Shown one piece after another: positions 1-5,879 of a stretch of DNA of 8,111 nt. Origin of the DNA: an uncultured Sphingomonadales bacterium (GTDB lineage Bacteria > Pseudomonadota > Alphaproteobacteria > Sphingomonadales > Sphingomonadaceae); contig CAITOD010000560.1 in NCBI GenBank assembly GCA_903893935.1, positions 1-8,111 of the forward strand, read 5' to 3'. Every line of letters starts with the position of its first letter. Within the stretch, counting starts at the first letter, position 1. The notes under the pieces are model-generated. The model had not been told where the DNA came from. It did no database searches and was given only the letters and a program-made list of their open reading frames with translations. Position numbers and translations under genes: made by a program.

Positions 1-401
1 ATTCGGCGCGCCACGTGTTCGGCAGCAAGCCGACCGCCTATGAAGCGACGCGCGAAACCCGCCGCGACGGACGCATCGGCAATGCCGCGGCGGCCGACGT
101 GCTCGACGATGTGGTGCATCCGGTGGTGATTACCCATCCGCTGAGCGGCAAGCGTGCGTTATACGTCAACCCGGGTTTCACCACCGCCATTGTCGGGCTC
201 GAGCCCGAGCCATCGCGCCAACTGCTCGCGGAACTTTATGCCCACGCGCTCAATCCGCGCTTTCAGACCGTGTTCGAATGGCGCCCGGGCTCGATCGCGC
301 TGTGGGATAACCGTGCGACCTGGCATTATGCGCACAACGACTATCACGGCCAGCGCCGCGAAATGCACCGCATCACGATCGCTGGTGAAGCGTTACACTG
401 A
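1..401 (+). CDS. TauD/TfdA-family 2-oxoglutarate-dependent dioxygenase, C-terminal part
   Basis: The 5' part of this gene lies outside the window; the frame is open from base 3 and stops at TGA 399-401. The roughly 130 visible residues match the C-terminal half of the TauD/TfdA family, which are non-haem Fe(II) enzymes that use 2-oxoglutarate and O2 to hydroxylate sulfonates (releasing sulfite), sulfate esters or other small acids. Visible marks are a segment reading WRPGSIALWDNRATWHYA, whose histidine should be the third iron ligand, followed by DYHGQRREMHRI, whose arginines should bind 2-oxoglutarate. The HxD iron motif would be upstream, out of view. The GTG at 15 is internal, not the start. 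The substrate cannot be read from this part. The neighbouring sulfur genes favour a sulfur-scavenging role, which is inference. The last 9 bp overlap the convergent Rrf2 gene. Confidence 0.88.
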   Translation, partial: SARHVFGSKPTAYEATRETRRDGRIGNAAAADVLDDVVHPVVITHPLSGKRALYVNPGFTTAIVGLEPEPSRQLLAELYAHALNPRFQTVFEWRPGSIALWDNRATWHYAHNDYHGQRREMHRITIAGEALH

Positions 402-842
402 TGCCGTTTCGGGCGCCGCTGCGGGGTGGGCCTCGGCGGCGATCGCAGCGGCCAGCGTGCGGTGTTCCAGCACCGCGTTGACCGCATCGCGCACTTCGGA
501 AAAAGTGCGGCGCAAGGCGCATGTCGCTTCGTCCCGACAATCCTCGCAGCGTTCGTAGAAATTGCGGCTGACACAGGGCAGCATCGAGATCGGGCCGTCG
601 GTGGCGCGCAGCACATCGGCAAAAGTGATCAGGTCGGCCGGGCGCGCCAGTCGATAGCCGCCGGCATTGCCGCGCGTGGCGGTGACCAGCCCGGCGCGGC
701 GCAGATCGCTCATGATCGTTTCGAGAAATTTGCGCGGAATGCTCTCGCGCTCGGCAATCGCTGCCACCTGGCTCAAGCCATCGCTTGCGCGCGCCACATC
801 GAGCAGCGCCTTGAGCGCGTAGCGGGCGCGTTGCGAAAGCAT
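393..842 (-). CDS. Rrf2-family transcriptional regulator with cysteine cluster
   Basis: A 149-residue protein, the usual size of Rrf2 regulators (IscR, RirA, NsrR, CymR group). It opens with MLSQRARYALKALL, the standard first helix. A winged helix-turn-helix spans about residues 22-69, including the wing RGNAGGYRLARP. A cysteine cluster follows at C90, C99, C102 and C108 (C-x8-C-x2-C-x5-C). Three or more cysteines here normally bind an Fe-S cluster in the family. This spacing differs from IscR, so the ligand is uncertain. I chose the ATG at 840-842 because homologous proteins begin there. An in-frame ATG at 891-893 would add 17 residues but lies inside an intergenic repeat. No clear Shine-Dalgarno sequence precedes the chosen start. 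Next to rhodanese and sulfhydrylase genes it may control sulfur or cysteine supply, as CymR does in Firmicutes; that is inference. Confidence 0.9.
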   Translation of the reverse strand: MLSQRARYALKALLDVARASDGLSQVAAIAERESIPRKFLETIMSDLRRAGLVTATRGNAGGYRLARPADLITFADVLRATDGPISMLPCVSRNFYERCEDCRDEATCALRRTFSEVRDAVNAVLEHRTLAAAIAAEAHPAAAPETASV

Positions 843-884
843 GCCGGGGCAAAAGTCCTGAACCGCTGGGAACCGGAGAGGGGT

Positions 885-990
885 ATAGAGCATGATGCGA
901 ACAAGTGGGAACCGGTTTTTCGCAACAAATCATGCGAAAACAAAGACTCCTAGAGCATGATGTGATTCCTCTTTATCGCATTATGCTCTG
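885..990. repeat. Alphaproteobacterial intergenic palindromic repeat (two hairpins)
   Basis: Two hairpins stand side by side between the rhodanese and Rrf2 genes. In hairpin 1, GCATGAT (890-896) pairs with ATCATGC (929-935), and inside it TGCGAA (896-901) pairs with TTCGCA (919-924) around the core GGGAACCGGTT. In hairpin 2, positions 952-966 pair with 975-989 over 15 bp, counting two G-T pairs, around an 8-base loop. Both units open with TAGAGCATGATG (886-897 and 951-962). The composition is AT-rich against the surroundings. The pattern (AGAGCATGAT, GTGGGAACCGGTTTTTCGCA, then CAAAGACTC and a second stem) resembles, from memory, the abundant short palindromic repeats between genes in rhizobia and sphingomonads (RIME-like). 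No coding frame crosses it convincingly. It probably forms an RNA hairpin in the transcript upstream of the Rrf2 gene. Confidence 0.8.
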
Positions 991-1021
991 GTGCTTATGC
1001 AGCGGGCTGCAACTGCGGCGC

Positions 1022-1426
1022 TCACGCGTCGCTGTCGTCGTCGTCGGGCGGCGGGAATTGTCCGTCCCACGGCTGGCCGGCGTCGCGCCGCAGCGCGTGC
1101 AGTCCGTCGCGAAGCACTGCGACATGCGCATAGCCGAGCGACGAAAGCGTCGCTGCCGCCAGCACGCTGCGCATGCCGTGCGCGCAATAGAGCACCACCG
1201 GCGTGTGCTTGTCGGCAACCGCTTTGCCTACGCTATATTCAATCTGTCCGCGCGGCAGATGCACTGCACGGGTGAGTGGCGGATTGCGGCGCAATTCATC
1301 CTCTTCGCGGATGTCGATCAGTATCGCGCCGGCCGCCACGCGTTCGCGCAATTCGGCGGGCGTGATTTCCTCGACACCGGGGCGCGCCGCTTCGACCAGC
1401 CGCAGAAAATCGGAATAATCGGTCAT
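1022..1426 (-). CDS. Single-domain rhodanese-like sulfurtransferase
   Basis: A 134-residue cytosolic protein made of one rhodanese domain. Visible marks are LIDIREEDEL (about residues 36-45, the family's D-x-R-x-x-x-E segment), AVHLPRGQIEY (54-64), and the active-site strand and loop VVLYCAHGMRS (77-87), with catalytic Cys81 expected to carry a persulfide. The loop has the usual six-residue size for sulfur rather than phosphate substrates. The C-terminus is a short acidic tail (DDDDSDA). No signal peptide or membrane segment is seen. It lies between metY and an Rrf2 regulator, so a role in moving sulfane sulfur or detoxifying sulfide is likely; donor and acceptor are unknown. A terminator separates it from metY and it has its own candidate promoter, so it is probably transcribed on its own. 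The nearest purine-rich site, AAGGA, is rather far from the ATG. Confidence 0.88.
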   Translation of the reverse strand: MTDYSDFLRLVEAARPGVEEITPAELRERVAAGAILIDIREEDELRRNPPLTRAVHLPRGQIEYSVGKAVADKHTPVVLYCAHGMRSVLAAATLSSLGYAHVAVLRDGLHALRRDAGQPWDGQFPPPDDDDSDA

Positions 1427-1467
1427 TTACGGGTGCTGTTCCTTGTGTCGCCGGGGCGCTTGCGCGA

Positions 1468-1497
1468 AATATCTACTTAATTGGTTGATTTTTTCAA
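1468..1497 (-). promoter_or_regulatory. Candidate promoter with overlapping palindrome upstream of the rhodanese gene
   Basis: On the minus strand TTGAAA (1492-1497) and TAGATA (1470-1475) are 16 bp apart, a fair -35/-10 pair in an otherwise GC-rich region; the -10 match is weak. Between and over them lies the imperfect palindrome ATCTACTTAATTGGTTGAT (1471-1489, read on the plus strand), with six of nine base pairs matching as ATCnACnnA and its inverse. Adding the AA/TT pairs at 1468-1469 and 1491-1492 extends the symmetry. A dyad in this place is typical of repressor operators. The adjacent Rrf2 regulator is the obvious candidate to bind it, which is inference. Confidence 0.4.
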
Positions 1498-1534
1498 GCG
1501 AGGCACGGCGGGTGCGCTCCATCGGCTTGAATGC

Positions 1535-1572
1535 AAAAAAGGGGCCGCCGACCCGGTAAAGTCGACGGCCCC
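1535..1572 (-). terminator. Rho-independent terminator of metY
   Basis: Read on the minus strand, a 12-bp GC-rich stem (arms 1561-1572 and 1541-1552, one mismatch) with an 8-base loop is followed directly by six T residues (the A run at 1535-1540). It lies 36 bp beyond the metY stop and should end that transcript before the rhodanese gene. Confidence 0.9.
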
Positions 1573-1607
1573 AGGCAGGGTGAATTGATGTCACACCGCT
1601 TCGGGCG

Positions 1608-2903
1608 TCAGGCCGCATCAAGCGCCTGGGCGAGGTCGGCGAGAATGTCGTCGATGTGTTCGATCCCGATCGACAGCCGCACATAGCCGGGGGTGACCCC
1701 GGTGGCGGCCTGTTCTTCGGGCGAAAGTTGCGAATGCGTGGTCGAGGCGGGGTGGATCGCGAGGCTGCGCGTGTCGCCGATATTGGCGACGTGGTAAAAC
1801 AGCTTCAGCGCGTTGATGAAGGCCTGGCCGGCTTCGAGCCCGCCTGCGAGCTCAAACCCGACCAGCCCGCCTTTGCCCGTTTTGAGGTAGGTATCGGTCA
1901 GCACTTTGGTGCGCCCGGCGGCAAGCGCGGGGTGGATCACCAGCCGGACTTTGGGGTGCGCCGACAGGTAATGCGCGACGTTTGCCGCATTTTCGCTGTG
2001 GCGGGCCATGCGCAAGGGCAGCGTTTCGATGCCCTGGATCAGCTGGAACGCGTTGAACGGCGACAGCGCCGCGCCGATATCGCGCAGCAGGATCACGCGC
2101 GCGCGAATGATATAGGCGATCGGGCCCAGCGGCTTGATGTCGCGCGCCCACACCGCGCCGTGATAGCTCGCATCGGGGGTGTTGAGCAGCGGCTGGCGTT
2201 CGGGAAAGGCTTCCCAGTCGAAATTGCCGCCATCGACAATCACCCCGCCGATCGACGTGCCGTGGCCGCCGAGATATTTGGTCGCCGAATGGACAATAAT
2301 CGCCGCACCATGGTCGAACGGGCGGATCAGCAGCGGGGCTGCGGTGTTGTCGACAATCAGCGGAATGCCGTATTCGCGGCCGATCGCGGCAACTTCGGCA
2401 ATCGGAAACGGGATCAGCTTGGGATTGGGCAGCGCTTCGGCATAATAGGCGCGCGTGCGCTCGTCGGTCGCGCGGCGGAAGCTTTCCGGGTCGGCCGGAT
2501 CGACAAACCGCACTTCGATGCCGAGGTCCTTGAGCGTGTTGGCAAACAGGTTCCAGGTGCCGCCATAGAGGTCGGTCGACGAGACGATGTTGTCGCCCGC
2601 GCGCGCCAGATTGAGCACCGCATACGTCGAAGCCGCCTGGCCCGAGGCCACGGCAAGTGCGGCCACCCCGCCTTCGAGCGCGGCGACGCGCTGTTCGAAC
2701 ACATCGGTCGTCGGGTTGCCGATGCGCGTGTAGATATTGCCCAGTTCCTTGAGCGCGAACAGGTTTGCCGCGTGGCCGGTGTCGTGGAACTGGTACGAGG
2801 TCGTCTGGTGGATCGGCACCGCGACCGAGCCGGTGCTCGGATCGGCGCGCCAGCCGGCATGAAGCGCGATCGTTTCGGGGCGGGCATTGGCCAGGTCGGT
2901 CAT
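1608..2903 (-). CDS. metY: O-acetylhomoserine sulfhydrylase / aminocarboxypropyltransferase (PLP-dependent)
   Basis: A 431-residue cytosolic enzyme of the Cys/Met-metabolism PLP family (fold type I), full length for O-acetylhomoserine sulfhydrylases. It should join sulfide to O-acetylhomoserine to give homocysteine and acetate, the direct-sulfhydrylation route to methionine. Visible marks from the chosen start are YTRIGNPT (58-65, the phosphate-binding Tyr and Arg supplied to the partner subunit), ASGQAA (86-91), IVDNT with the pyridine-binding Asp185, and SATKYLGGHG with PLP-binding Lys209. The start is the ATG at 2901-2903, preceded at 9 nt by GGAGAG (2913-2918). A TTG at 2930 would add nine residues and lacks such a site. 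A long leader hairpin lies upstream and a strong terminator downstream. A homocysteine synthase acting on O-succinylhomoserine (MetZ type) is the main alternative; length and context favour MetY. Confidence 0.93.
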   Translation of the reverse strand: MTDLANARPETIALHAGWRADPSTGSVAVPIHQTTSYQFHDTGHAANLFALKELGNIYTRIGNPTTDVFEQRVAALEGGVAALAVASGQAASTYAVLNLARAGDNIVSSTDLYGGTWNLFANTLKDLGIEVRFVDPADPESFRRATDERTRAYYAEALPNPKLIPFPIAEVAAIGREYGIPLIVDNTAAPLLIRPFDHGAAIIVHSATKYLGGHGTSIGGVIVDGGNFDWEAFPERQPLLNTPDASYHGAVWARDIKPLGPIAYIIRARVILLRDIGAALSPFNAFQLIQGIETLPLRMARHSENAANVAHYLSAHPKVRLVIHPALAAGRTKVLTDTYLKTGKGGLVGFELAGGLEAGQAFINALKLFYHVANIGDTRSLAIHPASTTHSQLSPEEQAATGVTPGYVRLSIGIEHIDDILADLAQALDAA

Positions 2904-2927
2904 GGTGATCGGCTCTCCATTGTGAGG

Positions 2928-2967
2928 CAAACGTCTGCGCCGCTATGCATCTTGGGGCGCAGGTTTG
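2928..2967 (-). promoter_or_regulatory. Long hairpin in the metY 5' leader
   Basis: On the minus strand CAAAC-CTGCGCC (2967 to 2956) pairs with GGCGCAG (2941 to 2935) and, after a 2-base bulge, GTTTG (2932 to 2928). This gives 12 bp around a 14-base loop. It ends 9 nt before the GGAGAG ribosome site of metY. The spot just upstream, TATAAC (about 2973-2978), could be a -10 element, which would put the hairpin at the very start of the mRNA; no good -35 is seen. I could not match it to the SAM-II, SAM/SAH or SAM-V riboswitch consensus as I remember them. A cis-acting control of metY is possible but unproven. Confidence 0.4.
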
Positions 2968-2992
2968 TCTATCGTTATAGTTGAGAAATGCG

Positions 2993-3068
2993 TGGTGGGC
3001 CCGGCAGGATTTGAACCCGCGACCTAGCCGTTATGAGCGGCCAGCTCTAACCGCTGAGCTACAGGCCC
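2993..3068 (-). tRNA. tRNA with anticodon CAT, most likely tRNA-Ile2 (lysidine type)
   Basis: The 76-nt cloverleaf is complete and CCA is encoded. The acceptor stem is GGGCCTG with CGGGCCC (one G-T pair), the D arm GCTC/GAGC, the anticodon stem GGCCG/CGGCT, the anticodon loop CTCATAA, the variable loop AGGTC, and the T arm GCGGG-TTCAAAT-CCTGC. The anticodon is CAT. The loop CTCATAA and the following GGTCGC-GGTTCAA resemble bacterial tRNA-Ile2, in which TilS turns the wobble C into lysidine so that AUA is read. Elongator tRNA-Met usually shows a different anticodon stem. The gene lies between metY and the deacetylase gene, all on the same strand. The deacetylase reading frame as written runs 45 nt into it. 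Confidence 0.93.
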
Positions 3069-4127
3069 ACGCCTCGCAGTCGAGTAAAGCCGGTGCTGGC
3101 GCTTGGCAAGCGGCGGATCAGCGCGCCGCCGCGATGATTTCGGCAAGGCTGGCCGGCGCACGCCGCGCGCGTGCAAATGCGCAAACACTGCGCGCCACCA
3201 GTCATAGAGCCGATCGAGCGCGGCGGCGTCGCGCACATAGGGCGTGTGGCCGGGCATCAGCGAGGGGCTGTGAAACGAAAACACCAGCACCGGCACCGCG
3301 TCGGCCAGCGCCATGTCGATCGCGCGCAAGGCGGCGCGGATATCGACGCCTTCGGGCGTCAGCGGCACGCGTTCGAGCAGGCCCAGCCGCGCCAGCACCC
3401 CGCGCAGCCGCGGCGTGCGCCACAACACGGCGTGCAGCCACGCGCCGTGGCGCCGCAGCCGGCCGCAATAGAGCGTCGTCAGCGGCAGTTCGAACAAGCC
3501 GCGCGCGCGGTCGATCCACCAGGGATGCACCGGATGGTTGCGAAAATCCGCGCCGCCCTGGCTCGCATAGTTGAACCCTGCGCGCACCGAGCTGTCGATC
3601 GCCATGCCGCCTTCGGCAAGAATCCGCGCGGTGTTGGCGCCCACGCCATAGCGGCCGGCGCGATAAATGCACGGGCGGCGGCCGAACACCGCCTCGATCG
3701 TGCGCAACAGGCCGTCGAACTTGGCGGCTTCGAGCGCTGCGGGCAGATTGCCGGCATAGCTGTTGTGGTTGTTGACGTGTTCGTCGAACGGCGGGCTGAC
3801 CCAGGGATGCAGCTGCATGCCGAAATCGGCGCGCCCGGCGGCAATCGCCGGGCCGAGCAAATCGACGGTGCGCGGATCGCAGGCCACCGGATAATCGATC
3901 AGGTACACCGGCACCACGCGCTGGTTCTCGCAAAATTCCTGAAACCGGCCGAGCGCGGGCACATGCGCCAGCCCGTGGCCGGTGCGCGCGAGCGGCTTGG
4001 TCCAGTCGAATTCCTCCTCGGTATCGACCGTCACCACAAAGCGCGGGGCAAAGCCTGCGGCAAAGTGCAAGCGATCGCCGGGGGCGGGGACTTCGCGAAT
4101 ATCCGGGTCGCCCCGCTGGTCAGCCAA
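3024..4127 (-). CDS. Polysaccharide-deacetylase-like (NodB-fold) protein, apparent 3' frameshift
   Basis: As written the frame gives 367 residues, but its last 43 look like noise and the end overlaps the tRNA. The first 324 residues match a sphingomonad protein family with a polysaccharide-deacetylase fold (from memory, sometimes labelled WalW). Visible marks are VTVDTEEEFDW (32-42, metal-site Asp region), MQLHPWVSPP (104-113), YRAGRYGVG (155-163) and FSFHSPSLMPGHTPYV (283-298). The usual NodB HxxxH motif is not obvious, so catalysis is uncertain. No signal peptide is seen. The start is TTG 4125-4127, preceded at 5 nt by AGGGGA. After R324 the other frame reads PASLAEIIAAAR and stops at 3118-3120, giving a normal 336-residue protein if one C is restored near 3155. 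It lies 45 bp after the kinase gene, so co-transcription is likely. A role in surface polysaccharide metabolism is inferred from the fold only. Confidence 0.8.
   Translation of the reverse strand: MADQRGDPDIREVPAPGDRLHFAAGFAPRFVVTVDTEEEFDWTKPLARTGHGLAHVPALGRFQEFCENQRVVPVYLIDYPVACDPRTVDLLGPAIAAGRADFGMQLHPWVSPPFDEHVNNHNSYAGNLPAALEAAKFDGLLRTIEAVFGRRPCIYRAGRYGVGANTARILAEGGMAIDSSVRAGFNYASQGGADFRNHPVHPWWIDRARGLFELPLTTLYCGRLRRHGAWLHAVLWRTPRLRGVLARLGLLERVPLTPEGVDIRAALRAIDMALADAVPVLVFSFHSPSLMPGHTPYVRDAAALDRLYDWWRAVFAHLHARGVRRPALPKSSRRRADPPLAKRQHRLYSTARRGPVAQRLELAAHNG
3081..3109 (-). promoter_or_regulatory. Weak candidate promoter for the tRNA
   Basis: On the minus strand TTGCCA (3104-3109, five of six to the -35 consensus) lies 17 bp before TACTCG (3081-3086, a poor -10). 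This would start transcription a few bases ahead of the mature tRNA 5' end at 3068. Read-through from the upstream gene is an equal possibility. Confidence 0.28.
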
Positions 4128-4172
4128 AGTCGTCCCCTGCGATCATAGCCCGGCAAAAAGCAAGTTTCCGCG

Positions 4173-5879
4173 TTAAATGGCGGCCCGGCACTGGTCAATC
4201 GCGGCTTGCGCTGCGAGCGGCAGCACGAGTTCGAGCAGCGCGCTGCCAGGCGCGCCGGGGCGCGCCACATGCCCGCCGGCCGAGCGTACTTCGGCCGCCA
4301 CCAGCGCCAGCGCAAAGCCGTGCCCCATCATGCCCGCCGCACCGCCGCGCGCGACATCGGGGGCAAACAGCGTGTCGTTGTCGTGCTGCGCGAGCGCTGC
4401 GGGCAGGGTCACAGTCAGGCGCGCGCACTCGCCCTGATCGAGCGTGAGCGTCAGCCGCTCGCCAGGGGCGGCCGCGCCGATCAGCGTCGACAGCAGGCGC
4501 CAGATCGTGCGTTCGGCTTCATCCGGATCGATCGCAACGGTGATCGGCCAGCCGGGCGCGGTCCAGCGCAGGCGGATTTCGCGCGGGGCCATCATCGGCC
4601 CGATATGCGCCACCGCATGGTCCACGATCGCGGCAAGATCGGCTTCGCCCGGCTCGATCCGCGCGCGGCCCGATTCGATTCTCAGCAGCCGCTCGACATC
4701 TTCGAACCCCGCCAGCAGCCGCGCCGCGTCGGCCGCGATCGAGGCGGCCAGGCTGCGGTAATAATGCGGGGTAGCGCCGAGCAGCTGTTGCTGGATCAGT
4801 TCAGCGAAACCCTGGATCGCGTTGATCGGCGTGCGCAATTCGTGGAGCAATTGCTGCAGCGTATCCGCACCAGAATCTGGGCCCGAATCTGGCCGCGTGC
4901 TCGCCGGTGCCGGTTCGAGCGCCTTGGGCAGGCGGCGCAGCCGCGCGCGATAGCCCAGAAACTGGCCGCGTTCGCTGCCAAAGCGCGGCATGGCATCGAT
5001 CCGCCAGCCGCCGGCGATGCGCGGCGCGCCGTCGAGCATGAGGTGCCCCGCCACAAGCGGCTCGCGCGCATGGAAAGCGCGCAGTGCGTCCGGATCGACC
5101 CAGGCCGCAGCGGCATCCGACGCGACGACAAACGGCGTGTGGCCGACCAGCAAGGCGGGATCGACACCTTCGGCTGCGGTGATCGTGCCGGCCGCATCGA
5201 TTACGATATCGATTGCGATGGTGTGCGGTTCGGATGCCGCATCTTCGGCAAAGGGCAGCCTCGTCTGGCCGGGTTCGGCGTGGTGTTCGGTCTGGCGGGT
5301 GCGGCGAAACGCCTCGATCCGCCGCACGATCGCGCCGATCCCGGCTTGCACCGGCGCGTCGGCGCGCGGTGGGGCCGCAGCGGGCAGCGCGACCACGGTG
5401 GGGGATGGCACGGGGGCAGCGTGCGTTTCCGGGCTTTGCAGCGCGGTGCCGGCCAGCACGAAGTCTTCGATGCCCAGCCGTTCGAGCAGTTCGGTGACCG
5501 GCGCCGACAAGTCGCGGCGGTGGCGCAGCGCGCCGCGCGCGTGGATCGGCAGCGCGGGCACCAGTTGCAGCCATTGCGCGTCGGTCAGCCGCGCGCGCGC
5601 AATCGCGGCAAGCGCGGTGCGCGGGCCGCGTTCGGCCAGATGCGCAACGAGGCGCGGCGCGGCGAGCGTGCACTGCCCGATCAGTATTCCGGCCGACGAA
5701 TCGCCGAGCTCACAGTGCAATGCGTCGATCCGCGCGAGCGCCTGCGCATGGCGGTCGGTCCAGGCCGAATCGGAGGTGCGGCCAAGCAGATCGACCAGCT
5801 GGCGCAATTGCGTCCGCTGCGCCGCCCGGCCGGCCGCCTGCGTCTGCAGCACGGTGTCAAGGCGGTCATCGACGATCAT
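4173..5879 (-). CDS. Sensor histidine kinase with degenerate ATPase domain
   Basis: A 568-residue protein without obvious membrane segments, so probably cytosolic. Residues 1-145 are a helical, HEAT-like or DUF2336-like region. Residues 145-220 are a low-complexity Ala/Pro linker. Residues 222-318 look like a PAS domain ending in FLGYRARLRRL. A short PDSG-PDSG linker follows, then a HisKA dimerisation helix with the phospho-acceptor motif LLHELRTPINAIQGFAELI (His346). The ATPase part (about 413-555) is weak: the N-box reads RLLSTLIGAA, lacking both usual asparagines (Arg461 and Thr465 stand there); no DxGxG is found; only a G2-like MGHGFALALV (518-527) and a final SALLELVLPL strand remain. 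The start ATG 5877-5879 has GGAG at 5 nt. No response regulator is in the window. The deacetylase-like gene follows after 45 bp. The signal sensed is unknown, and it may act as a phosphatase or scaffold. Confidence 0.85.
   Translation of the reverse strand: MIVDDRLDTVLQTQAAGRAAQRTQLRQLVDLLGRTSDSAWTDRHAQALARIDALHCELGDSSAGILIGQCTLAAPRLVAHLAERGPRTALAAIARARLTDAQWLQLVPALPIHARGALRHRRDLSAPVTELLERLGIEDFVLAGTALQSPETHAAPVPSPTVVALPAAAPPRADAPVQAGIGAIVRRIEAFRRTRQTEHHAEPGQTRLPFAEDAASEPHTIAIDIVIDAAGTITAAEGVDPALLVGHTPFVVASDAAAAWVDPDALRAFHAREPLVAGHLMLDGAPRIAGGWRIDAMPRFGSERGQFLGYRARLRRLPKALEPAPASTRPDSGPDSGADTLQQLLHELRTPINAIQGFAELIQQQLLGATPHYYRSLAASIAADAARLLAGFEDVERLLRIESGRARIEPGEADLAAIVDHAVAHIGPMMAPREIRLRWTAPGWPITVAIDPDEAERTIWRLLSTLIGAAAPGERLTLTLDQGECARLTVTLPAALAQHDNDTLFAPDVARGGAAGMMGHGFALALVAAEVRSAGGHVARPGAPGSALLELVLPLAAQAAIDQCRAAI

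Noticed and set aside
393..401. Nine-base overlap of the convergent dioxygenase and Rrf2 stop regions as a special antisense device
   Set aside because: Short 3' overlaps between convergent genes are common in compact genomes; no hairpin or other signal was seen there.
843..893. Longer Rrf2 start at 893
   Set aside because: The extra codons begin inside the palindromic repeat, and Rrf2 proteins start at the MLSQRARYAL segment.
2904..2967. Known SAM riboswitch (SAM-II, SAM/SAH) before metY
   Set aside because: A hairpin is present but the conserved pseudoknot bases I remember for these classes are not seen.
1656..2984. 442-residue open frame on the plus strand opposite metY
   Set aside because: Shadow of the metY codons; no recognisable domain and no ribosome site.
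2993..3068. Elongator or initiator tRNA-Met for the CAT anticodon
   Set aside because: The anticodon arm and the GGTCGC variable/T-arm sequence resemble tRNA-Ile2; initiator features (three G-C pairs before the loop, unpaired 1-72) are absent. Elongator Met cannot be fully excluded without a TFAM-type test.
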